Of a stretch of DNA of 46,188 bases, positions 39,031 through 46,188 are shown piece by piece. Location: positions 1 through 46,188 of the IMG/VR virus record IMGVR_UViG_3300047472_000060; one strand, given 5' to 3'. The position numbers were made by a program, and so were the translations under genes. A model generated the notes under the pieces. The model was not told the origin of the DNA, searched no databases, and was given only the letters and a program-made list of their open reading frames with translations. The DNA is from a virus. The stretch's first letter is position 1, and each line of letters starts with the position of its first letter.

Positions 39031-39156
39031 GTGCGCCGGAATTGTATTGCCACAAAGCACTAAGATGATTCGTGCACAAGTGAACTCAGCGGTGCACCGT
39101 AGTTCTGCGGGTTCCCATACCTAATCGTCGGTTACCCGCATCGCACACGCTATGCA

Positions 39157-39351
39157 CTAGGGAGTGAATTGCTTCCGAAGGATCGATGCGGCCGACATCC
39201 AAGCACGGTCGCGGTTAGTGTGAGAGCCTAGGCGCTGCGAAGGCCTACGCGGGCGCGCTGGCGTGATAATCCAAAGCAAGCCGTCTTCGTCTTCTTCAAT
39301 TCGAAACCCGGCCTGTTGGGCTTCTAATGCGTATTGAGCAACGGTAGTCAT
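39157..39351 (-). CDS. Unknown 64-aa protein
   Basis: MTTVAQYALEAQQAGFRIEE with acidic patch, then Arg/Pro-rich basic part (PARPRRPSQRLGSHTNRD). SD AGGGACGAC. First gene behind repeat copy 39374-39419. Confidence 0.65.
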   Translation of the reverse strand: MTTVAQYALEAQQAGFRIEEDEDGLLWIITPARPRRPSQRLGSHTNRDRAWMSAASILRKQFTP

Positions 39352-39373
39352 GTCGTCCCTTTCTGTATTCCCC

Positions 39374-39419
39374 AATGCCTCAAGGCGCGTAGGCTTTCAC
39401 CGCGCGCCGTAAGGTCTCG
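39374..39419 (-). repeat. 46-nt leader repeat, copy 1
   Basis: Differs at one base from 40032-40077. Contains GGCGCG...CGCGCC able to form a hairpin. Each copy lies immediately upstream of a small early gene. Confidence 0.85.
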
Positions 39420-39433
39420 TTTTAATGAGAGGC

Positions 39434-39679
39434 CTAGGTGTCGTCTGGCACGTTCGCCATCTCGAACAGCAGTGCCTCGAACTTCTCCGCTTGCGTGTAG
39501 AAACCGCGATGCTCAAGAAACCGCATAATGTGAGCACACAGCGGAGGCCGCAGCGCTTCAGTGTGCGATATGATGATACGGCGCACGCCTTCGCGGTCCC
39601 TGAGCGTGTCAGGGCCTACCCAATGGTGAGCCAGCGTTGACGCTGTGTTGCGGATATCGTCGCGTGTCATGTCTGACAT
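39434..39679 (-). CDS. Unknown 81-aa protein
   Basis: MSDMTRDDIRNTASTLAHHW then helices (CAHIMRFLEHRGFYTQAEKF). Helical, no family recognised. Three base pairs after the gene before. Confidence 0.65.
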   Translation of the reverse strand: MSDMTRDDIRNTASTLAHHWVGPDTLRDREGVRRIIISHTEALRPPLCAHIMRFLEHRGFYTQAEKFEALLFEMANVPDDT

Positions 39680-39682
39680 GGC

Positions 39683-40006
39683 CTAAGCCCCCTTGATGAT
39701 GCAGCGACCATCAGCGAACCATGTCGCGGTGATCTTGCCTGACGGGAAAGCCTCGCGAACCTGCACGCCTGTGATATCGATAATCGGGCGTTCGGGCTTG
39801 CCTGCTACCGTTGTGCGCTCATTGCGCGCCAAGGTCTCAAAGGTCGCGGCATCGATCACGGAAAGCCTAAGCTTGCCCTCGTGCCACTCGCGGCGAACGT
39901 GCGCGCCGTGAATGAAGCCGTGATCGATTAGACGCTTGCCCTCTAGCCATATGCGCGTGCCTTCCCCCGCGCGTGTCTTGCCTAGTGTGTGCTCGAATGT
40001 CGCCAT
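39683..40006 (-). CDS. Small protein with SymE/AbrB-like beta segment
   Basis: 107 aa from ATG 40006. RIWLEGKRLIDHGFIHGAHV resembles the SymE/AbrB swapped-hairpin pattern (beta-G-x-x-L-x-x-x-G-F-x-x-G). The C-terminal half is beta-rich. A DNA-binding or toxin-like role is speculative. Start choice: shorter of two, next to the repeat leader. Confidence 0.5.
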   Translation of the reverse strand: MATFEHTLGKTRAGEGTRIWLEGKRLIDHGFIHGAHVRREWHEGKLRLSVIDAATFETLARNERTTVAGKPERPIIDITGVQVREAFPSGKITATWFADGRCIIKGA

Positions 40007-40031
40007 GTGACGTTCCCTTGCGGTTGGTAGT

Positions 40032-40077
40032 AATGCCTCAAGGCGCGTAGGCTTTCGCCGCGCGCCGTAAGGTCTCG
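40032..40077 (-). repeat. 46-nt leader repeat, copy 2
   Basis: Nearly identical to 39374-39419 (A/G difference in the middle). It ends 25 nt upstream of the SymE-like gene start. Confidence 0.85.
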
Positions 40078-40089
40078 AATGTGTCGCGC

Positions 40090-40173
40090 TCAGTGCACGA
40101 ATAGCGAAATGAGTAGAAGTGCGGCCGCGATGATTATCAGCATGGCCAATGCGCAAAGCCGTTCGGTGATCAC
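40090..40173 (-). CDS. 27-aa membrane peptide
   Basis: From GTG 40173: ITERLCALAMLIIIAAALLL then ISLFVH. One hydrophobic helix. GTG is 5 bp after the preceding stop. Small, so the call depends on hydrophobicity and compact spacing. Confidence 0.45.
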   Translation of the reverse strand: MITERLCALAMLIIIAAALLLISLFVH

Positions 40174-40177
40174 GGGC

Positions 40178-40372
40178 CTATGCTCCAAAGGGGTTAGGAA
40201 GCGCAGCGCGGCGCGCGTAGTGGGTTGCCAGTGCGGCCTTGGCTTCCTTAGGCGCTGCACGTCCAAGGCGCTGCACGACCTCCGCAAGGCGTTGCCAGTC
40301 GTCACCGTTGTTATTCCAAGGGTGCATTGCGAGGGCCAAGGCTTGCGCGCGGTCAAGGTTGCGTCGTGTCAT
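40178..40372 (-). CDS. Unknown 64-aa basic protein
   Basis: MTRRNLDRAQALALAMHPWN then helices rich in Arg/Ala (QRLGRAAPKEAKAALATHYA). AAAGGAA SD 10 nt before ATG 40372. Possibly nucleic-acid binding; no family recognised. Confidence 0.65.
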   Translation of the reverse strand: MTRRNLDRAQALALAMHPWNNNGDDWQRLAEVVQRLGRAAPKEAKAALATHYARRAALPNPFGA

Positions 40373-40386
40373 TGGTCGAATTCCTT

Positions 40387-40479
40387 TCAAAGCAGATTGA
40401 TGATTAAGCCTGCGCCGTAGACCATTGCGCCAAGCCATAGGGTGATCAGAAAAGCCTCGTGCCATGTCTCACTGATCAT
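40387..40479 (-). CDS. 30-aa membrane peptide
   Basis: MISETWHEAFLITLWLGAMV then YGAGLIINLL. One hydrophobic helix; ATGA overlap with the Cys-rich gene. Confidence 0.5.
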   Translation of the reverse strand: MISETWHEAFLITLWLGAMVYGAGLIINLL

Positions 40480-41225
40480 GCTGCAGCCCTCGCGTTGAAG
40501 GCGTTCACCTTGCCAGCCGCGCCATGGGCAACGATTGCGATATCAACCTTTGCCTTTGCGCCATTGCCGCCACACGCCTTGCACGCGCTGCAGTTAGTCT
40601 TTGCGCCAGCCTCTTTAGAAGCCGGGCAAGCAATTTCACGTGGCTGCATACGATCACCCGCGCGCATGACGCGAAACGTGCGCCAGCCTTGCGCCTTGGC
40701 TATCTCTTGCTCGAAAGCGCTGTCACACGACGCCATGCAAAGGTCGCGCAAGTCGTCATTGGTACGCCATTGGTGAGTGTAGCCCGTGTGGCCCTCAGTG
40801 AACGCGACAAGCGCACGCCACACATGCGCGGGGACTGCAGCCGGATCACCATAGCTACCAAGGCGCACAACCTTGCCAGACAACGCAAGCGAAGCGGCAT
40901 GCTCATTGAGTTGAGGATACAGGCCGCGTTGTGCAGCCTTCCACACGACAAGCGGAGCTTGAAACACAGTGACGTAGCACGACCGATTAGCGCCGTTGCC
41001 ATCGCCACGGTGAATGCAGCTACCGCAAATTGACTTGTCCGCGCCAGCCTTCACAGCGTCAACCGGGCTCATATCGTCGCGCAAAATCCAAGTCTGCACT
41101 TCCGAGCCCGTCTTGCCGTTGCGGCTTCCACGCGCCGTGCCTGTGGCCACAGCGATGATTGGTGCACCGTCAAGCATCGACGGGCCACGATAGAAGATGA
41201 AACCATTAACCTGAGAGATAGCCAT
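40476..41225 (-). CDS. Cys-rich protein, 249 aa
   Basis: From ATG 41225, 6 nt past putative promoter D. Cys clusters CGSCIHR, CYV, CMASCDS, CPASKEAGAKTNCSACKACG suggest bound zinc or iron-sulphur; the GSEVQTWILRDDMSPVDAV region is conserved in other phage and plasmid proteins of unknown role (DUF7227-like by memory). C-terminus is Ala/Lys-rich. Could be a host-takeover or nucleic-acid-binding protein. Spacing of Cys pairs does not match radical-SAM CxxxCxxC. Confidence 0.7.
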   Translation of the reverse strand: MAISQVNGFIFYRGPSMLDGAPIIAVATGTARGSRNGKTGSEVQTWILRDDMSPVDAVKAGADKSICGSCIHRGDGNGANRSCYVTVFQAPLVVWKAAQRGLYPQLNEHAASLALSGKVVRLGSYGDPAAVPAHVWRALVAFTEGHTGYTHQWRTNDDLRDLCMASCDSAFEQEIAKAQGWRTFRVMRAGDRMQPREIACPASKEAGAKTNCSACKACGGNGAKAKVDIAIVAHGAAGKVNAFNARAAA

Positions 41226-41230
41226 TGCGT

Positions 41231-41262
41231 GGAAGCCTTTTGACAGATGGAAGCTATTAGGA
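41231..41262 (-). promoter_or_regulatory. Putative phage RNA polymerase promoter D
   Basis: Minus-strand motif TCCTAATAGCTTCC-N4-GTCAAAA-GGCTTCC, very close to copies B and A, in front of the Cys-rich gene. The AAAAGG at its end could also act as SD for that gene. Confidence 0.65.
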
Positions 41263-41275
41263 CAAAGCGAAGGCG

Positions 41276-41506
41276 TTAGGCCGCGATCAAGATCATGGGG
41301 AAGTCGGCAGCACAGCGCAGCGCAATGGCGCGTGCGGCTTCCTTTGCAGCCTCGGACGTCGTGAACACGCGAAACTCTTGCGCGACACCCTGAGGCACCT
41401 TGCAACCGACCATGCGGCCCTTGTCGGCGCGCAAGGTGATCATGGGCAGATAGTTGATTGCGCCGTTGCGGACGATAGCCTTGGACGAAGCGTGCATCTT
41501 GATCAT
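41276..41506 (-). CDS. Unknown 76-aa protein, first leftward gene
   Basis: MIKMHASSKAIVRNGAINYL, beta-rich then a helix (TTSEAAKEAARAIALRCAAD). GGGAATGAG precedes ATG 41506. Probably the first product made by host RNA polymerase from the divergent control region. Confidence 0.65.
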   Translation of the reverse strand: MIKMHASSKAIVRNGAINYLPMITLRADKGRMVGCKVPQGVAQEFRVFTTSEAAKEAARAIALRCAADFPMILIAA

Positions 41507-42006
41507 GGTCTCATTCCCGTTGTTCGAGCGCACTAGCTGCGCCGCTGGAATGTTTCTACAGGCTCGCTACACTTACCGTCTACACACGATATCGCATGGC
41601 TGTCATCCAGGTTTGCATAGCTCGGGCTGGTCGACCGATGGCCCCTAGGACGCCCTAGGAAGCCCGGGGAAGCGTGTGCGCCCATTGGGCTGCATTGGTG
41701 CACCTAGGCTTGCCCGAACGCATGGGAAGCCATTGGGGGCCATTGGGGGCCATAGGTCGATTGAGCGGAGGTTTCGACCATAACAGCCGCTAACCGACCG
41801 AAGTCTGATACGCTGCCGTATCGACTAGATGTAGTGGCTAGGCGACCTCAGGCCCATAGGCGACCGATGCAACCTAGGTCGCGTGTGTGCGCCCATGCAA
41901 CCTGTACGCCCATGCCTCAGCGGTCCTATGAACCGTTGAGCATATAGCAATATCAATGACTTAACACCCTGCATGGGTTGGCGGATTGGGGGCGTAGGCT
42001 TTCAAC

Positions 42007-42037
42007 GGGTCCCCTTTGGCCGACCGGGACCCTTTTT
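42007..42037 (+). terminator. Plus-strand terminator without an upstream gene
   Basis: GGGTCCC (42007-42013) pairs with GGGACCC (42026-42032) and is followed by TTTTT. No rightward gene lies before it on the plus strand; all genes to the left are on the minus strand. Confidence 0.75.
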
Positions 42038-42131
42038 GGGCGCAATCGTGGCGCGAATTTGAAAATCTGGGACTAAAGGGCCGCCGCCTCCGCCCGGCTG
42101 ACGGCTGCACTGCTCGACCTTGGGGCCCCTA

Positions 42132-42241
42132 GGTTCCATCTGGTCCCATCGGTTCCATCTCCAGGTCAAGGACCATCGGTTCCATCGGGGGACCTCGGTT
42201 CCATCGGGGCGCATCGAGCCTCGCTTGGCCTCGGTTCCATC
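42132..42241. repeat. Iteron-like GGTTCCATC array
   Basis: Five exact GGTTCCATC copies (42132, 42151, 42178, 42197, 42233) and one variant GGTCCCATC at 42142. Starts are spaced 19, 27, 19 and 36 nt. Often flanked by C/TC before and GGGG after. Confidence 0.85.
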
Positions 42242-42370
42242 AGGAGCGCTCCTCGCTATACCTGAGTACCTCTAGGAGGCTCTGAATATGCTCTTATTCA
42301 ATGATATCAATGGCTTATCAACCAAGCGGGGGGACGTATAGAATAGGGAGCCTTCGATGCTCCTGTACCC

Positions 42371-42438
42371 CTTAGGGGAACCTAAGTCCTCTATGGAGGA
42401 ATTATTATTATAACCATCAAGATAGTACCTAAGGGTAC
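42371..42438 (+). promoter_or_regulatory. Three tandem small hairpins in late leader
   Basis: CTTAGG-GGAA-CCTAAG (GNRA loop), TCCTC-TATG-GAGGA and GTACC-TAAG-GGTAC in a row, separated by an AT-rich linker, just before the SD AAGGAG of the first rightward gene. May be processing or stability elements of the late message. Confidence 0.65.
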
Positions 42439-42452
42439 ATAAGGAGCCTCTC

Positions 42453-43337
42453 TTGCCCTTAGAGACTGCGACGTACGTTGACGATCTGGTGACGACAAAC
42501 CCAGCGCCCTCGGACGGCATGAACAATGCCGACGACCACATGAGGCTGATCAAAGCCACCCTGAAGAATACCTTCCCGGGTGGTGTTGGCCCTCTGACTA
42601 ACGCGGACGGTGGATTTCTCGCTCAATCGGACGGTAGTGCTTCCAAGCCTGCCTACGCCTTCGCCTCTGAGCCGACCTTAGGCTTCTATCGTAGCTCTGC
42701 TGGTGTAATCAGCCTCGCTGGTGGCAAGTTCAAGGGCGGTGTCCCGACAGGCGCTGTGGTGATGTTTATCGCACCACCGGCCTCCCTAGGGACCGCTACG
42801 GCCCATACAGGCAAGGACTGGCTGGAGATCAACGGCGCAGCCTACAACGCCTCCGACTATCCCGACCTCGCGACCTTCCTTGGCGTGTCCAGCGGCACCT
42901 TCACGTTGCCCGACATGTACACCCTTGGTCGCTTCCCGCGCTCTCGGACTGCCGCTACGGCTGTCGGGACCGCACAGGCGAACACTGTAGGTCCGCATAC
43001 GCATCCCGACGTCACCCCGACGACGGCTGCAGAGACGCAGGATCACACGCATCCGTTCTCTGGGACGACCGGCAACGATAGCCCTGATCACAGCCACGGC
43101 TTCTCTGGGCCCACTGCGAACTCGACGACGGGTGGCGGCTCCTTCGCTGTTGCGTCTGCAATCGGTGGCACCAGCACTGGCGGCGCATCGACGCGCCATC
43201 AGCACAGCTTCAGCGGCACCACGGGCAGCCGTAGTGGCACGCACAATCACACCGTGACGGTATCGACCCCGGCCAACACTGGCACGACTGAGACGCGCCC
43301 TGAGGCGATGTCCTTCGTCTTCGCCGTCAGAACCTAA
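42453..43337 (+). CDS. Tail fibre/collar protein
   Basis: 294 aa from TTG 42453 (AAGGAG SD, 6 nt spacing). N-terminus ETATYVDDLVTTNPAPSDGM and DDHMRLIKATLKNTFPG is a known attachment module of fibres. Central DWLEINGAAYNASDYPDLAT...FTLPDMYTLGRFPRS matches the phage tail collar domain (PF07484). The end has HTHP / DHSHGF / HQHSFSGTTG / HNHTVTV His repeats, typical of metal-binding fibre tips. First gene of the rightward arm. Confidence 0.88.
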   Translation: MPLETATYVDDLVTTNPAPSDGMNNADDHMRLIKATLKNTFPGGVGPLTNADGGFLAQSDGSASKPAYAFASEPTLGFYRSSAGVISLAGGKFKGGVPTGAVVMFIAPPASLGTATAHTGKDWLEINGAAYNASDYPDLATFLGVSSGTFTLPDMYTLGRFPRSRTAATAVGTAQANTVGPHTHPDVTPTTAAETQDHTHPFSGTTGNDSPDHSHGFSGPTANSTTGGGSFAVASAIGGTSTGGASTRHQHSFSGTTGSRSGTHNHTVTVSTPANTGTTETRPEAMSFVFAVRT

Positions 43338-43430
43338 TCGACACGGCCCCCGCCTCTGCTTCCATCAGTCTCGCTGCAACAGTGTTGCTCCGAGGGACAG
43401 CGAAGTACGCGGGGGTCTTCAGGACCAACG

Positions 43431-45080
43431 ATGCCCATAGTGCGACTTCGGGATGTTGCCAAGACCGGCATCGTCACCGACCAAGACCCTTACAACCTTC
43501 CTGTCGGCGCATTCTCTTCAGGCGTGAACGTCAGGTTCAGGAACAACAAGATTTCATCTGCTCCGGTCTTCCGCTCCGTGAAGCAGCCTCTCGCCTACAC
43601 CTTCCCGCGCTACGCCTTCACTGCAGGCCGCTCGCAGTCCAACAACGATTTGTTCTTGGGCTACATGAATGGCCGCGTGACTTACTACTCGAACGGCGAA
43701 GAGACGGATTACTCTCCGACCGGGTTCACCGACAGCGAAGTGGAATCCTTCTGGACTTCCTACACCATCGGCAACTTGGTCTACGTCAATCGCGCAGATC
43801 GGCCGCCGTGGTATCTGCTGCCGACCGACAGTCAATTCAAAGACCTCAGCGCCGCGACCTACGTGGCCCCTACGGACGCTTGGGACCCGACGTGGTCCGC
43901 ACGAATCATCGCGCAGTGTGGTGGCGCAGTCGTCGCACTCAACGTGCAGAAGGGCGCTTCGCTATTCCCGACGATGGTGAAGACTTCGTCCATCGTTCAG
44001 GACGGTCAGTATCCTGCTTCGTGGGATCAGACCCTGCCGAACACTCTCGCCACCGAGAACATCCTGCAGTCAATGGATGGTGGCATCACTGACGCCTGTC
44101 AGCTTGGCAGCGACCTGATCATCTATGGTCAGCGCGAAGCTTGGCGCATGCACGCAGACGGCTCGACCTTTGTGTATTCGTATACGAAGCTCAGCTACGC
44201 AAAGGGTGTGCTGAACGCCAACTGCTCCATCGAGCTTGACGGCAAGAACTACTGCTTCGGCATCGACGACATCTGGGTTCACGACGGCATCTCTGAGCAG
44301 AGCCTCTGCGACGAGAAGACGCGCGACTTCATCTATAGCTCGCTGAACATCTCGCAGGCCGACAAGTGTTGGGTGCAGTTCAATCCGCGCCTAAACGAGA
44401 TCATGTTCGGCTACGTGTCGGGTGATCCGCTTGTGAAGTTCAAGAACGTCAACGGCTGTAATCGCTCCGCGACCTACAACATGACCACGCAGACGTGGAC
44501 CTTCGACGACATGCCGTCCATCTTCTCGTTTGACGATGGTCCTGTGTCGAACCTGCTCACCTACGAAACCGTCACCGCTACTTACGAAGAGATGGGTGGC
44601 TCGTATCAGGATCAGGAAGACGGAGGCAAGCGCATCACCGTCGCTGTGGGCGAGGCAAATACCGAATACGGACTGAGAGCGTCTCTCTACGCCTTCGACG
44701 TTTACGGCACAGGCTCAGTCGCTCCGTATCCCGTGGACCAAAGCGCCACTGCTCCTGCGTACCTGGAGCGGACAGGCATCGACCTCGACGACCTCGGTGT
44801 CGATCTGAAAGCCTACAAGCTCCTGCGCACCGTGTATCCGCAGGCTCGTGTCGATACCACTGGCGGCAACATGCTGCAGTTTGCGGTAGGCACAGCCGAT
44901 GACGTCAACAGCACCGATGCGACCTACGGCCCGTGGCAACCCTACGACGGCAAAGAGTTCTACAAGCTCGACGTGAACGCAGCCGGTAAATGGCTGGCGA
45001 TCAAGATGCAGTGGAACGATTACCGCGAGTTCTCGATCACAGGCTTCGACCTTGATCTGATGACCACAGGACACCGCTAA
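43431..45080 (+). CDS. Tail nozzle / stabilisation-like protein
   Basis: 549 aa. Beta-rich throughout, starting MPIVRLRDVAKTGIVTDQDP with the pattern (PYNLPVGAFSSGVNVRFRNN) common to podophage tail tube or nozzle proteins (P22 gp10 / T7 gp12 class). It lies before the internal proteins and after the fibre gene. The overlapping long frame 43382-44092 is a shadow. The gap 43338-43430 shows no gene. Confidence 0.8.
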   Translation: MPIVRLRDVAKTGIVTDQDPYNLPVGAFSSGVNVRFRNNKISSAPVFRSVKQPLAYTFPRYAFTAGRSQSNNDLFLGYMNGRVTYYSNGEETDYSPTGFTDSEVESFWTSYTIGNLVYVNRADRPPWYLLPTDSQFKDLSAATYVAPTDAWDPTWSARIIAQCGGAVVALNVQKGASLFPTMVKTSSIVQDGQYPASWDQTLPNTLATENILQSMDGGITDACQLGSDLIIYGQREAWRMHADGSTFVYSYTKLSYAKGVLNANCSIELDGKNYCFGIDDIWVHDGISEQSLCDEKTRDFIYSSLNISQADKCWVQFNPRLNEIMFGYVSGDPLVKFKNVNGCNRSATYNMTTQTWTFDDMPSIFSFDDGPVSNLLTYETVTATYEEMGGSYQDQEDGGKRITVAVGEANTEYGLRASLYAFDVYGTGSVAPYPVDQSATAPAYLERTGIDLDDLGVDLKAYKLLRTVYPQARVDTTGGNMLQFAVGTADDVNSTDATYGPWQPYDGKEFYKLDVNAAGKWLAIKMQWNDYREFSITGFDLDLMTTGHR

Positions 45081-45247
45081 TGGCGACGTCGAACACAGTC
45101 ACGTACGTCCCGCGTCCTCAACCGACGCTGGGCGGAGATGCGCTCTACCTGCAACAGGAACTGGCGCTCATCTCACAAAGCATCAAGTCAGTAGTCCGCG
45201 AGATTCAGGAGCTTAAGGCTCTCCTCGCTGCACACGGCATCACATGA
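45080..45247 (+). CDS. 55-aa coiled-coil protein
   Basis: MATSNTVTYVPRPQPTLGGD then a helix with heptads (LQQELALISQSIKSVVREIQ). ATG shares a base with the preceding TAA; ATGA overlap with the next gene. Probably a small structural or assembly protein. Confidence 0.75.
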   Translation: MATSNTVTYVPRPQPTLGGDALYLQQELALISQSIKSVVREIQELKALLAAHGIT

Positions 45248-45576
45248 ACGACTTTGAGTTTGTCGGGCGGTCTCCAGCACATGAGACCCCCGACTACTCT
45301 TTCGTCCTCGACGAGTACAGACGCCCTGATGGCGCGCAGTTTCTTCTCGCGCACCTGACGTTCTCTCGCTTCACACCCTCGGTGTTCAAGAAGCTCCTGT
45401 GCGAATGGCGAACCTTCAGAGAGCGCGTCACAGCACCTCTCTTCGCGTGTCCCGAGGTGGACGACGAGAAGTGGCACAGGTTCGTCACTCGAACAGGATG
45501 GAAGTATCTTCTTCACATCAAATGCAACAACGGGGAAATCAGACCCCTATACATTCATAGGACCCCATGTCCCTAG
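45244..45576 (+). CDS. Unknown 110-aa protein
   Basis: Starts MNDFEFVGRSPAHETPDYSF; the C-terminus (WHRFVTRTGWKYLLHIKCNN, GEIRPLYIH) looks like the end of phage GNAT-like internal proteins, but no acetyl-CoA loop is present. It overlaps the next gene by 10 nt. Function unknown. Confidence 0.7.
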   Translation: MNDFEFVGRSPAHETPDYSFVLDEYRRPDGAQFLLAHLTFSRFTPSVFKKLLCEWRTFRERVTAPLFACPEVDDEKWHRFVTRTGWKYLLHIKCNNGEIRPLYIHRTPCP

Positions 45577-46188
45577 GCCCCACTACAACTCAAGACTCTT
45601 CGAAGCAGACGTCCCCTTGGGGCCCGCAGGCCGACGCTCTGCAGCAGGCTTTCCAGCAGGCGCAGAACGCTTACCAGCAGACGCAGAGCAGCGGCGCAGC
45701 GAAGTCTCCGACTGATTACACTGCCGGTGCTAACCAGAACCAGCAGAACACTTACCAGCAGGCCATCGACTTCTCGAATGGCAACGCTGGGACAGCACAG
45801 AGCCAGATCGGCGCAGGCCAGACCGCGATGAACAGCGGTCAGACCAACATCAACAACGCGACCAATGGCCTCAACAGTTTCAGTTCTGTCAACTCGAACA
45901 ACCCGCAGTCGCTGATCGACGCTGCGAACTCGTATGCCTCAGGTCAGAACATCCCGGCGCAGGTTAAGCTTGCGATGCAGGGTGCGACCGAACAGGCGCG
46001 TGATGTCACGATGCCCGGAATCGAGCAGGCTGCATCCAACAGTGGCAATGCCAACTCTTCTCGTGCAGGTATCGCGGACGGTCTCGTCCAGCGCGGCCTA
46101 GCAGAGCAGTCGGCCAACCTCTCTGGCACCTTGCAGTCGCAGGCGTTCCAGAACGGCCTCACGCTCGCGCAGCAGCAGGCGCAGAACA
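45567..46188 (+). CDS. Gln/Asn-rich virion protein, 5' part
   Basis: Starts at ATG 45567 (MSLGPTTTQDSSKQTSPWGP) and continues across the join into 1-489; the frame is conserved through the overlap. Bases 46062-46188 are the duplicate of 1-127. Gln/Asn/Ser-rich low-complexity helix; see the 3' part for the role. Confidence 0.85.
   Translation, partial: MSLGPTTTQDSSKQTSPWGPQADALQQAFQQAQNAYQQTQSSGAAKSPTDYTAGANQNQQNTYQQAIDFSNGNAGTAQSQIGAGQTAMNSGQTNINNATNGLNSFSSVNSNNPQSLIDAANSYASGQNIPAQVKLAMQGATEQARDVTMPGIEQAASNSGNANSSRAGIADGLVQRGLAEQSANLSGTLQSQAFQNGLTLAQQQAQN
46062..46188. repeat. Terminal direct repeat, right copy
   Basis: Identical to 1-127. Removing it leaves a 46061-bp circle. Confidence 0.95.

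Larger units (their letters stand above)
41507..42452. other. Divergent control region without recognised genes
   Basis: About 0.95 kb between the leftward and rightward arms. It contains four CCTAGG sites, two copies of GTGTGCGCCCAT (41674 and 41885), a tandem CATTGGGGGC repeat (41731-41750), a GATACG/CGTATC hairpin (41807-41822), a plus-strand terminator, an iteron-like array and three leader hairpins. No good sigma-70 promoter could be picked by eye. Likely holds early promoters and perhaps an origin. Confidence 0.75.

Noticed and set aside
42002-42214. 70-aa minus-strand frame ending in an AT-hook-like PGRPKGTR
   Set aside because: Mostly translation of the GGTTCCATC repeats and the terminator stem; no SD, so treated as non-coding.
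42132-42241. CRISPR array
   Set aside because: Repeats are 9 nt with 10-27-nt gaps and no palindromic 25-40-nt repeat or cas genes.
43382-44092. 236-aa plus-strand frame
   Set aside because: Overlaps the 549-aa tail gene in another frame; Arg/Cys-rich with no sensible composition.

Overview
The window is the complete genome of a T7-like podophage. The first 127 bases (1-127) recur exactly at the end (46062-46188), so the molecule closes to a circle of 46061 bp. One gene runs across the join (45567-46061, then 1-489). Hallmarks are a single-subunit T7-type RNA polymerase, a family A DNA polymerase, a gp4-type primase-helicase, a gp2.5-like SSB, endonuclease I and a FEN-type exonuclease, combined with a podoviral head and tail module. 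A tyrosine integrase lies beside a 43-nt fragment that reads as the 5' half of a tRNA-Cys, which points to a phage able to integrate. The GC-rich sequence and the tRNA-Cys fragment suggest a proteobacterial host, perhaps an alphaproteobacterium; this is inference only.

Layout. The genome has two divergent arms that start from a ~0.95 kb non-coding region (41507-42452) rich in repeats and hairpins. The rightward (plus) arm runs 42453 -> 46061/1 -> 16835. It encodes tail fibre, tail nozzle-like protein, ejection proteins, terminases, portal, scaffold, capsid, adaptor, a second fibre, a lysis cassette and an SGNH-hydrolase tail protein. The leftward (minus) arm runs 41506 -> 16894. It starts with small early proteins and a MarR-like regulator, then integrase, attP-like site, terminator, RNA polymerase, accessory genes (including a probable ADP-ribosyltransferase and a TerB/TerC pair), the replication core, and nucleotide-metabolism, methyltransferase and small unknown genes. 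The arms converge on a strong bidirectional terminator at 16851-16891.

Control. Three copies of a 25-nt motif (with a half copy at the attP-like site) stand in front of leftward units, reading leftward, and are the best candidates for phage-polymerase promoters. Two of them are followed by an identical 26-nt leader. Leftward genes overlap by 1-4 nt (ATGA, GTGA, TTGA, TAATG) over long stretches, so translational coupling is general. Many tiny genes (24-59 aa, often one membrane helix) fill junctions that long-ORF searches miss.

Most interesting points: a DNA polymerase whose conserved N-terminus can only be reached from a non-canonical start (ATT with a well-placed Shine-Dalgarno); a phage-borne terB/terC pair with tiny membrane peptides between and beside them; a probable ADP-ribosyltransferase next to a tandemly duplicated gene pair; an attP-like site matching a tRNA 5' half; and an iteron-like array plus an orphan terminator in the divergent control region.
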